This document shows, piece after piece, positions 26,763 through 35,772 of a stretch of DNA of 64,000 bases (position 1 is the first letter of the stretch; the number at the start of each line of letters is the position of its first letter). The DNA is from Agrobacterium tumefaciens (GTDB lineage: Bacteria; Pseudomonadota; Alphaproteobacteria; Rhizobiales; Rhizobiaceae): NCBI GenBank assembly GCA_025560025.1, contig CP048485.1, positions 2,844,920 through 2,908,919 of the forward strand, read 5' to 3'. The notes beneath the pieces were generated by a model. The model saw nothing but the letters and a program-made list of their open reading frames with translations. It did no database searches and was not told the origin of the DNA. Position numbers and translations under genes: made by a program.

Positions 26763-28285
26763 CAAAGGGACTCCAGAAAAGCCAGCAAAGCCTGCCGGTC
26801 GGTTTTTTGCAAGGCGGCAAAGGCGTCGCGCGCTTTTTGCGCTTCGCCGCCGTGCCATAATATCGCTTCCGTCAGGCTGCGCGCCCGGCCGTCATGCAGG
26901 TAAAAACTGTTGCCGTTCACCCGTTGCGTCAGGCCGATACCCCAGAGCGGCTGGGTACGCCATTGCCGCCCGTCTGCTTCGCCCACCTGCTGGCCGTCGG
27001 CAAGCGCCTCTCCCATGTCATGCAGAAGGAAATCCGAATAGGGCCAGATCAGCTGGGAAGAATGCATGGGGTCGCTCGCATCGCGACGGGTGACGAATTT
27101 CGGCCTATGGCAGGCGGTGCAGCCGGATGTGTAGAAAATCTGCTTTCCCTTGAGGACGGTCGGATCATCGACATTGCGGCGCTGTGGCACGGCAAGATTC
27201 TCGGTGTAGAAGGTCACGAGATCGAGGACAGGGTCCGGCGCTTCCACCGGCCCCAGCCGTGGCTGCACGCCGGTCGGCATGGCAAGACAGTCCTTCTGGG
27301 CATCGGTGCAATCGCCATAGGCGTTCGGCGCGTCCGGTGTAGAGATGCCGATATCGTGGGAAAAGGCGCTGGCGCTTTGATCGCGCACACTCGCATTCTG
27401 GGCCTTCCAGCCAAACCGGCCAAGCTTGACCTCGCCCGTGCGATGATCCCGCACAAAGGCCGGACGCCCGGAAATGCCGTCGCCATTTTTGTCATCGGGA
27501 TCAGCGCCTGCCACAATATCGGCCTCGGCAATCGCCTCGATCAGCCCAAGTCCGAGGGTGGGCATGGCAATGCGGGCCGAAAGCAACGTGTCGGGGCCGA
27601 GGGGACCATATTGCAGCTCGGCCACGGCATAATCGGGCTTGCGCAGCATCACCACTTCGCCATCCAGAAGGCGCACCGGCTTTTCGGTATAGGTGACGAC
27701 CGGCTTGCCCTCGGCGGCGAGACCGGGAATGGCGAGGTTCTGCAATTGCCGGCCATAGGTTTCATCGGGAAAATTCAGCACCTCATGGCGTGCAATCGCG
27801 GCCCGTTCTGCCTCGTTGCGGGCCGGTCGGGCCAGCCGGAGAAACAGGGAGACCGCATCTTCCCCGGCAAGCGGCGGGCGACCCCTGCCGTCCTTCACAT
27901 GGCAGGTCTGGCAGGATCGGGCGTTGTAGAGCGGCCCCAGCCCGTCCGAGGCCTGTGTGGAGGAGGGGGAAGACACCCAGAGTTTCTGGAACAACGCATT
28001 GCCGAGCTTGAAATCCAGTTTCCGCTCGAACGACATGGTGGCGGAAGGATGTGAAAACGCGCGGCTATCGGCCTTGCTGGTGCTGGTCGTCGCCCCGCCG
28101 GACATGGCCTCGAAGGGTTCCGGCCCGGTAAAATCCGTCGCAGGCGCGGTCATGGTCTGGCGGCTGTTCCGGTCTTTCTCGGTCAGATCGTCCCGCAGCG
28201 GTTCGGCAAGCGTCATCGATGCCACAAGGCAGGCTGCCCCGGTGAAGAAGAACGGCTTACGGATCGGCGGCAGTGAAAATCGCAT
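26762..28285 (-). CDS. Di-haem oxidoreductase (DHOR, putative peroxidase family)
   Basis: 507-residue periplasmic c-type cytochrome with two haem motifs, CQTCH (in YNARSCQTCHVKDGRGRPPL) and CTACH (in TSGCTACHRPKF), as in the di-haem oxidoreductase family once called thiol oxidoreductase. A signal peptide is visible (PIRKPFFFTGAACLVASMTLA). The start at 28285 (MRFSLPPIRKP) is chosen because a perfect hairpin occupies 28294-28317; a TTG at 28306 is open in frame. It lies second in the imelysin operon and could change the redox state of iron or of a ligand for uptake (inference). Confidence 0.9.
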   Translation of the reverse strand: MRFSLPPIRKPFFFTGAACLVASMTLAEPLRDDLTEKDRNSRQTMTAPATDFTGPEPFEAMSGGATTSTSKADSRAFSHPSATMSFERKLDFKLGNALFQKLWVSSPSSTQASDGLGPLYNARSCQTCHVKDGRGRPPLAGEDAVSLFLRLARPARNEAERAAIARHEVLNFPDETYGRQLQNLAIPGLAAEGKPVVTYTEKPVRLLDGEVVMLRKPDYAVAELQYGPLGPDTLLSARIAMPTLGLGLIEAIAEADIVAGADPDDKNGDGISGRPAFVRDHRTGEVKLGRFGWKAQNASVRDQSASAFSHDIGISTPDAPNAYGDCTDAQKDCLAMPTGVQPRLGPVEAPDPVLDLVTFYTENLAVPQRRNVDDPTVLKGKQIFYTSGCTACHRPKFVTRRDASDPMHSSQLIWPYSDFLLHDMGEALADGQQVGEADGRQWRTQPLWGIGLTQRVNGNSFYLHDGRARSLTEAILWHGGEAQKARDAFAALQKTDRQALLAFLESL

Positions 28286-28293
28286 GGGCGTAA

Positions 28294-28317
28294 CGGGCCG
28301 CAGCAATCTGCGGCCCG
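28294..28317 (-). other. Intercistronic hairpin between imelysin and DHOR genes
   Basis: Perfect ten-base arms CGGGCCGCAG / CTGCGGCCCG around a four-base loop, ten bases after the imelysin stop. No T run follows, so it is more likely to protect the upstream message or attenuate downstream expression than to be a full terminator. Confidence 0.6.
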
Positions 28318-28326
28318 CCTTGGCAC

Positions 28327-29604
28327 TTACTTGGAGACGGCGCTCGGATTGTCGAGGCTGTCGGATCCTTCAAGCTCGATCTTGCCGAGATCAAGCGCGG
28401 CGATGACACGCTCGACGGTCTTCGTCTGGTCGATCAAGCCGTCAATGGCCGCCTGCACCACGGCGTTGCCTTCCTTGTTGCCTTCACCGATCATCTGGTC
28501 ATAGGCCTCGACGGTCTGGGCGCGCTTTTCCATCGCATGCATGGCGTCGAGCGTCTTGTTCAGCTTCGCCGTCATCTCGTCGTTCAGCGCCTTGTCCTTG
28601 GCGCCCACAAGTTCCGCCAGCGAGGCACCGGTCATCTTCGTGCCGTCCACACGGGTATAGTTGCCTGTATAGGCCGAAGCGATGCCGATGGCGTCGTTGA
28701 GATGCGAATTATAGGTGTTGTCCGAGAAGCAATCATGCTCCTCTTCCGGGTCGTGCAGCAGAAGGCCAAGCTTCATGCGCTCTCCCGCCAACTCACCATA
28801 AGAGAGCGAGCCCATGCCGGTGAGAATGGCGGTGAGGCCGGCTTTCGGATCGGCTTCCACCGCCTTCGTGGCTTCACCCTCCGGCGCCCAGGCATCCACC
28901 ATCTCCTGAAGATCCTTGATCAGCAGGGTGGAGGCGGATTTCAGGTAATCGGCGCGGCGGTCGCAATTGCCGTTCGTGCATTTCGCCTTGTCATAGTCGG
29001 TATAGGGGCGGTTGCCCGCGCCGGGTCCGGTGCCGTTCAGGTCCTGGCCCCAGAGCAGGAATTCGATGGCATGGTAACCGGTGGTCACATTGGCTTCGAC
29101 ATCGCCCGCCTCGTGAAGGCTTTCGATCAGCTCCGGGGTGATCTTCGAGGCATCGACCTCTTCACCGCTGATCTTGATCTTCGGATTGGCGATGATATTG
29201 GCGACATAAAGCTCGTTCTCGTCGCTTTCCGTGCCATAGGAACTGTCGACATAATCGATCAGACCCTCATCCAACGGCCAGGCGTTCACCTTGCCCTCCC
29301 AATCGTCAACGATCGGGTTGCCGAAACGATAGACTTCCGACTGCTGGTAGGGAACACGCGCCTTGATCCACGCTTCGCGGGCGGCCTTCAGGGTTGCTTC
29401 GCTCGGCGTTGCGATAAGCGCATCGATCGCCTTGTCCAGCGCCTTCGCCGTGGTGAGCGAATCCTCGTATTTCGCGTGCGCGACATCGGCATAATGCTTG
29501 ATCACGGCGGCGGCGTCGGTCGCGGCCTGTGCGGGAAGCGCGGTGAAAGCCGCCGATGCGGCAAGAAGCGCAAAAGACGCGCTGAGAATGGTTTTGCGGA
29601 TCAT
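28327..29604 (-). CDS. Imelysin (peptidase M75) family periplasmic protein
   Basis: 425-residue secreted protein; signal peptide MIRKTILSASFALLAASAAF ending near ALPAQA. The imelysin GxHxxE motif is intact: TTGYHAIEFLLWGQD. The family was named for an insulin-cleaving metalloprotease, but structures and genetics point to iron uptake (IrpA, EfeO relatives) rather than proteolysis. GGAGAGGG precedes the start, a strong SD. It is the first gene of the operon imelysin, DHOR, imelysin-like, DUF1513, and lies under a promoter region with a very large dyad. Confidence 0.93.
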   Translation of the reverse strand: MIRKTILSASFALLAASAAFTALPAQAATDAAAVIKHYADVAHAKYEDSLTTAKALDKAIDALIATPSEATLKAAREAWIKARVPYQQSEVYRFGNPIVDDWEGKVNAWPLDEGLIDYVDSSYGTESDENELYVANIIANPKIKISGEEVDASKITPELIESLHEAGDVEANVTTGYHAIEFLLWGQDLNGTGPGAGNRPYTDYDKAKCTNGNCDRRADYLKSASTLLIKDLQEMVDAWAPEGEATKAVEADPKAGLTAILTGMGSLSYGELAGERMKLGLLLHDPEEEHDCFSDNTYNSHLNDAIGIASAYTGNYTRVDGTKMTGASLAELVGAKDKALNDEMTAKLNKTLDAMHAMEKRAQTVEAYDQMIGEGNKEGNAVVQAAIDGLIDQTKTVERVIAALDLGKIELEGSDSLDNPSAVSK

Positions 29605-29670
29605 GATCCCTCTCCTTGGGCAGGCATGAAAAGACTTCACGCTGCGGCAAGCGAGTTCTGACCCAATCAC

Positions 29671-29716
29671 AAACTTGTGTCAAACATTCTAGTTTAGAAT
29701 GTTTTGAAACAAGTTT
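29671..29716. promoter_or_regulatory. Large interrupted dyad upstream of the imelysin operon (candidate iron-responsive site)
   Basis: Inner perfect arms AAACATTCTA / TAGAATGTTT (29682-29691, 29695-29704) with a 3-bp centre, flanked by outer perfect arms AAACTTGT / ACAAGTTT (29671-29678, 29709-29716). The segment TTTAGAATG-TTTTGAAA resembles the Irr-type iron control element (TTTAGAA-N3-TTCTAAA) with mismatches. It lies 67-112 bp upstream of the imelysin start. The factor is inferred (Irr, RirA or a relative), not shown. Confidence 0.6.
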
Positions 29717-29759
29717 GATCAGCATTTTCCAAGTAAAATCGCTGCGTGCAAATCCGGTT

Positions 29760-31049
29760 TTATGCTTTGCGTTTCATCAAGCAGAAGAAGAAACCGTCCG
29801 TATCTGTGGTTGCAGGCGTCAGCGTCACTGTCTGTCCGTCGGAGGAATGCGGTTTTCTGGCATTGTCGCCGAAAGTCGTCTGCCAGCGTTGCAACGCGGA
29901 ACTGATGGAGAATTCCGCATTTTCCTCGCAGAAGCGCCTGACCTGCTGTTCGTTTTCTTCAGGCAAAACGGAACAGGTCACATAAAGCAGTTCACCGCCC
30001 GGGCGCACGAAACCCTTTGCCTGCGAAAGCGCTTCGCCCTGCTGCTGCACGCGCTCTTCAAGATTGCGCGCGGTCAGCCGCCATTTGGTGTCGGGGCGTC
30101 GGCGCCATGTTCCCGTGCCGGTGCAGGGCGCATCCACCAGGACGCGGTCGAATTTCTCATGGAAGGGGACTAACCCGGCTGCGCGGTCATGAACCTGGAC
30201 ATTGCGTGTGCCGGCCCGCTTCAGCCGCTCGATGATTGGTGCGAGACGCTTGCGGTCGGCATCGAAGGCGTGAACCTGGCCCTTATTGTTCATGCTGGCC
30301 GCCATGGCCAGCGTCTTGCCGCCGCCGCCCGCGCAATAATCGAGGACCTGTTCGCCCTCATGGGCGCCGGCGAGATCGGCGACGATCTGCGATCCCTCGT
30401 CCTGCACTTCGAACCAGCCCTTCTGGAAGGACAGTTCGGCGGTCACATTCGGCAGGCGGGAAGGACCCTCACCGGCGGGGATGCGTACACCCTGCCGGGC
30501 GATATGTGTGGCTTCCGCGCCGCTTTCCTCAAGCGCCTTCAGCACCTTGTCGCGGGTTGCCTTCAGCGTGTTGGCGCGCAGATCGAGTGTCGGTCGCTCG
30601 TTCAGCGCCTGCGCCTCGGCGAGCCAGCCCTCTCCGAATGCCGCCTCAAAGGAAGGCTGCACCCATTCGGGGATGTCGCCCTGAATATGGGCTGGTGCAT
30701 CGGCTAGTGAGCGGGAGAGAAAGGCTTGCTGCCTCTGTTCGTCGGGCGCGGCGGGGGCGAATTTATCGCCATCAAATTCCGCCGCCAGTTCCGAAAAGCT
30801 TTTGCCCCATTGGCGCAGCAGCACGGCATAACCAAGCGAGGCGGCGCTATCGTCATCCATCAGCCAGGCGTGCGACAGTTTCATGCGCAGCGCGTCATAG
30901 ACGATGTTGCCGATTGCCGCCCTGTCGCCGGAACCGGCGAAACGATGGGCAAGGCCCCAATCTTTCAGAGCATCGGCGACGGGGCGCCTGCGTCCCTCAA
31001 TATCCGCCAATACTTCGATTGCTCCGGCCAAACGCCCGCCTAAACGCAT
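29760..31049 (-). CDS. RsmB/NOP2-family RNA cytosine-C5 methyltransferase
   Basis: 429-residue SAM-dependent m5C RNA methyltransferase of the NOL1/NOP2/Sun family. Motif I is LDYCAGGGGKTLAMAA; the two catalytic cysteines are in VDAPCTGTGTWRRRP and YVTCSVLPEENE. The N-terminal about 130 residues are a helical domain reminiscent of RsmB's NusB-like region, so 16S rRNA C967 is a possible target, but several paralogues exist in this group and I do not assign one. The stop lies just upstream of the imelysin promoter. Confidence 0.92.
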   Translation of the reverse strand: MRLGGRLAGAIEVLADIEGRRRPVADALKDWGLAHRFAGSGDRAAIGNIVYDALRMKLSHAWLMDDDSAASLGYAVLLRQWGKSFSELAAEFDGDKFAPAAPDEQRQQAFLSRSLADAPAHIQGDIPEWVQPSFEAAFGEGWLAEAQALNERPTLDLRANTLKATRDKVLKALEESGAEATHIARQGVRIPAGEGPSRLPNVTAELSFQKGWFEVQDEGSQIVADLAGAHEGEQVLDYCAGGGGKTLAMAASMNNKGQVHAFDADRKRLAPIIERLKRAGTRNVQVHDRAAGLVPFHEKFDRVLVDAPCTGTGTWRRRPDTKWRLTARNLEERVQQQGEALSQAKGFVRPGGELLYVTCSVLPEENEQQVRRFCEENAEFSISSALQRWQTTFGDNARKPHSSDGQTVTLTPATTDTDGFFFCLMKRKA

Positions 31050-31109
31050 TGTCTACCTCATCTTGCTGATAAGCCGGTTGGTAGACGCGAATGGCGGCAA
31101 GGGCAAGGC

Positions 31110-31478
31110 TCAATCGGCTTTGACGATCTCGTAGCAGACCTTGGCGGTGCCGGAGCTGATCATGCCGATGTTCTTGGCGGCTGCCTTGGAGAGATCGAGA
31201 ACGCGGCCCTTGATGAACGGACCGCGATCGTTGATGCGCACCACCACGGCCTTGCCGTTGCGGGCATTCGTCACCTTGACCTTGGTGCCGAACCGCAGCG
31301 AGCGGTGGGCGGCGGTCAGGTTGGCGGCGTTCATGCGCTCGCCAGAAGCAGTCTTGGAGGTCAACGCATACCACGATGCGCCTCCACAACCATTTGCCGC
31401 ATTCGCCTGAAGAGGCGCGATGATGGAACAGGCGGCTATAGTTGCAGCGGTGAAAGTTATACGACGGATATTCAACAA
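31110..31478 (-). CDS. RlpA-like double-psi beta-barrel protein, secreted
   Basis: 122-residue protein with a signal peptide ([20 protein letters not shown], cleavage near NAAN) and a single RlpA-type double-psi beta-barrel: [20 protein letters not shown], the conserved Asp in [20 protein letters not shown] and a C-terminal [10 protein letters not shown]. It lacks the SPOR domain of full RlpA, so it is not shown to act as a lytic transglycosylase; two Cys residues may form a disulphide. It lies 60 bp upstream of the RsmB-family gene. Confidence 0.9.
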   Translation of the reverse strand: MLNIRRITFTAATIAACSIIAPLQANAANGCGGASWYALTSKTASGERMNAANLTAAHRSLRFGTKVKVTNARNGKAVVVRINDRGPFIKGRVLDLSKAAAKNIGMISSGTAKVCYEIVKAD

Positions 31479-31905
31479 ACTGTGCTTCCCTGAAAACCGG
31501 CCCCGCGCCGGTTGTTTGTGCCCTTGCTAAACGGCCATTTGCTGGCCTGAACGCCTTTTGATGCGAGATTGTAGGGCGAGGGAAAAATGGCGAAAAAAAG
31601 CTGAGCTCAAATCACGAACTGTTACAGTCTGTAATATTTGTGATCATTAGCCGGAAAGGCGCCTCCGGGCCCCTATTGTCACAATTCGGAAAAAATAATG
31701 CAGAATCAAGGCTCAATGGAAATGCTATTGCAAGTCACTGCTTCGCGAATCCACTTCACGAAATGTCACTGAAATATTTTTCTAATGACTATGATTTTAG
31801 CGATTTTTGTTTGGTTAATAAAATCCTAATTGACTGAAATGCGACGAAAACCATCCGCAAAAGTGGGTTTGGAAGGATTTTTCATCGCTTTCCATGGGAG
31901 GATTT
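31479..31905. other. Intergenic region, no gene supported
   Basis: AT-rich, especially 31600-31860. It should hold the promoter of the RlpA-like gene at its left end. A 65-codon plus-strand frame (31640-31837) has no SD and atypical composition, so I do not call it. No clear terminator is seen for the SDR gene to the right. Confidence 0.5.
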
Positions 31906-32778
31906 TCAGCCCCGCCAGAGGCCGTTTTTCCACAATTGGGCCAGCGACATTTTGTAGTCCGGGAAGCCGAAATCAAAGCCAAGGCGTCTGATCCTGGCGT
32001 TGGAAACGCGTTTGTTCTCGCCATAAAAGGAGCGGGCCATGGGCGTCAGATCGGCGGTCTCGAATGGCTGTTCAGGCGGCGGTTCAATGCCCATTAGCGT
32101 GGCGGCATAGCTCACCACGTCCTGCGGCGGGCCGGGTTCGTCATCCGTCACGTTGAAGACGCCGCGTTGGTTTCCCTGTGCCAGGAAAGCCAGGGCCGCG
32201 CCGATATCCTCGACCCGGATGCGATTGAACACCTGATCCTTCTTCACCAGTCTTCGCGCCGTTCCCTTTTCGAAATTCATGAAGGCATTGCGTCCGGGAC
32301 CGTAGATTCCGGAAAGACGCAGGATGGCAAGCGGCACATCCGCCCTTTGAGCGGCTGTAGCCCAAGCGGTCTCAGCGGCAACCCGTTCCACGGACCGGGC
32401 GGAAACCGGGCGGCAGGGCGTATCCTCATCTACCCAGGCGCCGTCATGGTCGCCATAAACGCCGACGGTGGAAAGATAGGCCAGCCATTTCAGATTGGGT
32501 AGCAGCCTTTTCAGATCATCGCCAAGCAGTGCAAGCAGAGGGTCGCCTTCCTTGCCCGGTGCAATGGATTGCACCAGATGTGTGACATTACCCATGGAAG
32601 TGATGAGCTCGTCATTGAGATGCGCACCGTCAAACAGGAAGGGCGTCATGCCTGCGGCGGTCAGGCTTGAGAATTTGTCTTCGCTGCGCGTGGTACCGGC
32701 AATGGTCGCGGCTTCGGTTTTCAGCGCGTTTGAGATGGCCTTGCCTGAATATCCCGCGCCGAAAATCATCACATGCAT
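31906..32778 (-). CDS. NAD(P)-binding SDR-type protein (YeeZ-like extended SDR)
   Basis: 290-residue extended-SDR protein. The nucleotide-binding loop is MHVMIFGAGYSGKAISNAL (G-x-G-x-x-G); further NAD-fold marks are YLSTVGVYGDHDGAWVDEDT and RLSGIYGPGRNA. This subgroup often has an atypical active site and unknown substrate. It starts three bases after the queG stop, so it is co-transcribed with queG and possibly the GST gene. Confidence 0.88.
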   Translation of the reverse strand: MHVMIFGAGYSGKAISNALKTEAATIAGTTRSEDKFSSLTAAGMTPFLFDGAHLNDELITSMGNVTHLVQSIAPGKEGDPLLALLGDDLKRLLPNLKWLAYLSTVGVYGDHDGAWVDEDTPCRPVSARSVERVAAETAWATAAQRADVPLAILRLSGIYGPGRNAFMNFEKGTARRLVKKDQVFNRIRVEDIGAALAFLAQGNQRGVFNVTDDEPGPPQDVVSYAATLMGIEPPPEQPFETADLTPMARSFYGENKRVSNARIRRLGFDFGFPDYKMSLAQLWKNGLWRG

Positions 32779-32781
32779 GGT

Positions 32782-33933
32782 TCACGCCTCTGCCAGTTGC
32801 CATTCCATTTCCGCTTCCGGATCAGTCTCCGGTGCGCGTGTGGCAGAGTATGTACGGAATTCCTCCCTGTCCATAAGCCGCGACAGGGCCCATGCGGCCA
32901 TGCCGCGCACCTCCGGCGAAGGATCTCTCTCGGCGAGCGTCTTGCATTGCTCGAGGAATTGCCGGTCGTGGGAGTTTCCCGCCGCGATCAGGACATTGCG
33001 AATAAAACGGTTGCGGCCGATACGCTTGACGGGCGAGCCGCTGAAGAAGCTGCGGAAGGCGGCATCGTCAAGCGTCAGGAGGAAGGCGATGGAGGGTTCC
33101 TTTAAATCCTCACGCGCCTGCAACTTCATCTCGGAGGCGCTGGCCGCGAACTTGTTCCAGGGACAGGCGGCAAGGCAATCGTCGCAGCCATAGATGCGGT
33201 TACCGATCATAGGGCGGAATTCGTGCGGGATCGGCCCCTTGTGCTCGATGGTGAGGTAGGAAATGCAGCGGCGAGCGTCCAATTGATAGGGGGCGGGAAA
33301 GGCAGCCGTCGGACAGACGTCCAGACAGGCACGGCAGGAACCGCAATGATCCTTCTCGGCCTCATCCAGACAGAGTTCGGCGGTGGTGAACATGCTGCCG
33401 AGAAACAGCCAGGAGCCATGGGTGCGGCTCACCAGATTGGTGTGTTTGCCCTGCCATCCGAGACCGGCTGCTGCGGCAAGCGGCTTTTCCATGACAGGGG
33501 CAGTGTCGACGAAGACCTTCACATCCTCGCCGGCGCGCGCTGCAAACCGGGTGGCGATTTCCTTCAGCCGCCCCTTGATAACGTCATGATAATCACGATT
33601 GCGGGCATAGACCGAAATGGCGGCCTTGTCCGGTTTCGAAAGTACGCCGCGTGGGTCTTCCTCGGGACCATAGTTCAGCCCGAACATGACGATGGAGCGC
33701 ACGTCACCCCACAGCGTTTTCGGCTCTGCCCGGCGGGCCTCGGTCTCTTCCATCCACGCCATCGTGCCGTGGTAGCCCTTGTCGAGAAACTGCCTCAGCC
33801 GTTCCGGCGCGAGCGGAATGCTGTCGGGCGCCGTGATGCGGCAGAGATCAAAGCCAAGCGAAAGCGCCTCCTGACGAATGAAATCCGTCAGTTTGCGTGC
33901 GCGTATCCGCTGCTTGTCGCTGGCGACGTCGAT
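32782..33933 (-). CDS. queG: Epoxyqueuosine reductase (start codon unresolved)
   Basis: Cobalamin- and [4Fe-4S]-dependent enzyme that reduces epoxyqueuosine to queuosine in tRNA wobble position 34. Two ferredoxin-like clusters are seen, [19 protein letters not shown] and [13 protein letters not shown], as well as the C-terminal HEAT-like part. The first ATG in frame is at 33762, but the frame upstream encodes the family's conserved N-terminus ([20 protein letters not shown] ... [16 protein letters not shown]) back to a stop at 33952-33954, with no ATG, GTG or TTG. ATC at 33931-33933, 8 nt after GGGAG, is the best non-canonical candidate. Alternatively there is a frameshift near the start. Confidence 0.85.
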   Translation of the reverse strand: MDVASDKQRIRARKLTDFIRQEALSLGFDLCRITAPDSIPLAPERLRQFLDKGYHGTMAWMEETEARRAEPKTLWGDVRSIVMFGLNYGPEEDPRGVLSKPDKAAISVYARNRDYHDVIKGRLKEIATRFAARAGEDVKVFVDTAPVMEKPLAAAAGLGWQGKHTNLVSRTHGSWLFLGSMFTTAELCLDEAEKDHCGSCRACLDVCPTAAFPAPYQLDARRCISYLTIEHKGPIPHEFRPMIGNRIYGCDDCLAACPWNKFAASASEMKLQAREDLKEPSIAFLLTLDDAAFRSFFSGSPVKRIGRNRFIRNVLIAAGNSHDRQFLEQCKTLAERDPSPEVRGMAAWALSRLMDREEFRTYSATRAPETDPEAEMEWQLAEA

Positions 33934-34011
33934 AGCCGTTTCTCCCGCAGGTTATTCTGCGACATATATATGCCTGGTGCGCGCCGCAGCAAATAACCGG
34001 AAGACCGGAAC

Positions 34012-34704
34012 CTAGAAATCCAGATCGGCGTAGTGGGAGGAGGGGGCAAGGCGCGGAATGCGCTCGCTCAGGAACGGCCGGAAGGACGGCCGCGATTTCA
34101 GCCGCTGGTACCATTCCTTGGCGATGGGTGCTTCAAGCCAGTTGATTTCACCGAGATAGTCCAGCACCGAAACGCCGGCGGCGGCGGCAAGATCGGCATA
34201 GCTCAGCCGGTCGCCGGCAAGCCAGGTGCGCGAGCCCGCCAACCATTCCAGATATTTGATGTGCTGGCGGATGTTGTTGCGGGCGGTGCGTAAAAGCTTG
34301 GAGTCCGGCGGCCCGCCACCCTGTGCGGCCGTCATCTGCAATTTATAGACACGCTCCCGCACCAGCGGCCGGGTCACGTCATTTTCCATCTTCTGCAGGA
34401 ACCATTCCGTCAGGCGGCGGATTTCCGCGCGCTGAAACGGGTCTTCCGCCAGCAACCGCCTGTCGCGCTTCAAGACCCCGTGCGTCTCGTCGAGAAACTC
34501 GGCAAGCACGTAAGGCCCACTGAGCGATCGCATATTATCATCAAGATAGACCGGAAGGGTGCCGGCCGGATTGAGCGCCAGAAACTCCCGCCGTCTTTCC
34601 CACGGCTGCTCCTCGACGAGATCGGTCTGGAACCCGTATTCCGAAAGGATCAGACGAACGAACCGGGATGCGGTCGACATCGGAGAATGATAGAGAGTTG
34701 GCAT
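34012..34704 (-). CDS. Glutathione S-transferase family protein
   Basis: 230-residue cytosolic GST-type protein. The thioredoxin-fold N-terminal domain (MPTLYHSPMSTASRFVRLIL, cis-Pro in NPAGTLPVYLDD, then the Ser of LSGPYVLAEFLDE contacting glutathione) is followed by the helical domain with the N-capping region TWLAGDRLSYADLAAAAG. The usual catalytic Ser/Cys near the N-terminus is Ser8 or Ser10 (SPMSTASR). It is upstream of queG on the same strand by about 60-80 bp. Confidence 0.92.
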   Translation of the reverse strand: MPTLYHSPMSTASRFVRLILSEYGFQTDLVEEQPWERRREFLALNPAGTLPVYLDDNMRSLSGPYVLAEFLDETHGVLKRDRRLLAEDPFQRAEIRRLTEWFLQKMENDVTRPLVRERVYKLQMTAAQGGGPPDSKLLRTARNNIRQHIKYLEWLAGSRTWLAGDRLSYADLAAAAGVSVLDYLGEINWLEAPIAKEWYQRLKSRPSFRPFLSERIPRLAPSSHYADLDF

Positions 34705-34862
34705 CGGTACTCAATTTTTACGATTGGTTGTCATGATCGGCATTTGCCGGAAAACTTTTTCAGTTTCGCTTCATCAAGACGCTATAAGAGCTTGGCTACT
34801 TTAAAACAAGTTTAACGCAATTGCTTTCCATTGCCGCTTTCCCCTGAAAAAAAGGATACCTC

Positions 34863-35669
34863 ATGGGTGACCAATCGATCATCAGCGCGCTTCTGCTGGG
34901 CATTATCGAGGGTCTGACGGAGTTCATTCCCGTTTCCTCAACGGCGCATGTGCTGCTGGCCGGCCATTTCCTTGGCTTCAAATCGCCGGGCAACACCTTT
35001 GCCGTCCTCATCCAGCTCGGCGCGATCCTTGCCATCCTTCTTGTGTATTTTCAAAAACTTGTGTCGATCGCGCTCGCTTTGCCGACAAGTGCCAAGGCGC
35101 GCCGTTTCGTGCTGGCCGTCGCTCTCGCCTTCCTGCCGGCAGCGGTTATCGGGGCGCTGGCGCATGATTTCATCAAGACCGTGCTGTTCGAAACGCCGAT
35201 GCTCATCTGCGTCGTCCTGATTATCGGCGGCGTCATATTGCTCGCGGTGGACCGGATGCCGCTGAAACCGAAATATACCGACATCATGGACTATCCGCCG
35301 TCGCTTGCCTTCAAGATCGGCCTCTTCCAGTGCCTTGCCATGATTCCCGGCACGTCCCGGTCCGGGGCCACGATCGTCGGATCGCTGCTGATGGGCACCG
35401 ACAAGCGTTCCGCCGCCGAATTTTCGTTCTTTCTGGCGATGCCGACCATGCTCGGCGCTTTTACTCTCGATCTCTACAAGAACCGCGACGCGCTGAGTTT
35501 CGATGATGGCGCGCTGATTGCCGTCGGCTTCATCGCCGCATTCGTCTCCGGCCTCTTCGTCGTTCGCTCGTTGCTGGACTTCGTCTCGCGACGGGGTTTT
35601 GCGCCTTTTGCCTGGTGGCGCATCGTCATCGGTTCGCTCGGCCTGATAGCACTTCTGATCTTTGGTTGA
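34863..35669 (+). CDS. uppP: Undecaprenyl-diphosphatase
   Basis: 268-residue BacA/UppP membrane phosphatase with about eight helices. It removes the terminal phosphate from undecaprenyl pyrophosphate for reuse in peptidoglycan and polysaccharide synthesis. Catalytic motifs: [14 protein letters not shown] (residues 17-30, Glu and His) and [12 protein letters not shown] (Ser-Arg). Length is normal. SD-like GAAAAAAAGGA precedes the ATG. Two hairpins follow, the second a strong terminator. Confidence 0.97.
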   Translation: MGDQSIISALLLGIIEGLTEFIPVSSTAHVLLAGHFLGFKSPGNTFAVLIQLGAILAILLVYFQKLVSIALALPTSAKARRFVLAVALAFLPAAVIGALAHDFIKTVLFETPMLICVVLIIGGVILLAVDRMPLKPKYTDIMDYPPSLAFKIGLFQCLAMIPGTSRSGATIVGSLLMGTDKRSAAEFSFFLAMPTMLGAFTLDLYKNRDALSFDDGALIAVGFIAAFVSGLFVVRSLLDFVSRRGFAPFAWWRIVIGSLGLIALLIFG

Positions 35670-35686
35670 GCCGATTTTAGAAATAG

Positions 35687-35752
35687 CCGGCCATTTTGAA
35701 TGGCCGGACTGAAAACGAAAAAGCGCCCCGGAGAACCGGAGGCGCTTTTTCT
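35687..35752 (+). terminator. Terminator after uppP (double hairpin)
   Basis: First stem CCGGCCATT-TTG-AATGGCCGG at 35687-35707, then AAAAAGCGCC-C-CGG / CCG-A-GGCGCTTTTT with a T run at 35718-35752. The second is a classical terminator, and its A run also allows use by minus-strand transcripts from the small gene at 35.8 kb. Confidence 0.85.
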
Positions 35753-35772
35753 TTGAAACTCTCAAAGGCCGA

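Noticed and set aside
26894..28054. 386-codon plus-strand open frame antisense to the di-haem oxidoreductase gene
   Set aside because: Shadow frame caused by GC-rich codon bias; the minus frame has haem motifs and a signal peptide, the plus frame has no recognisable features.
31640..31837. 65-codon plus-strand frame in AT-rich intergenic DNA
   Set aside because: No SD, atypical composition and no recognisable motif.
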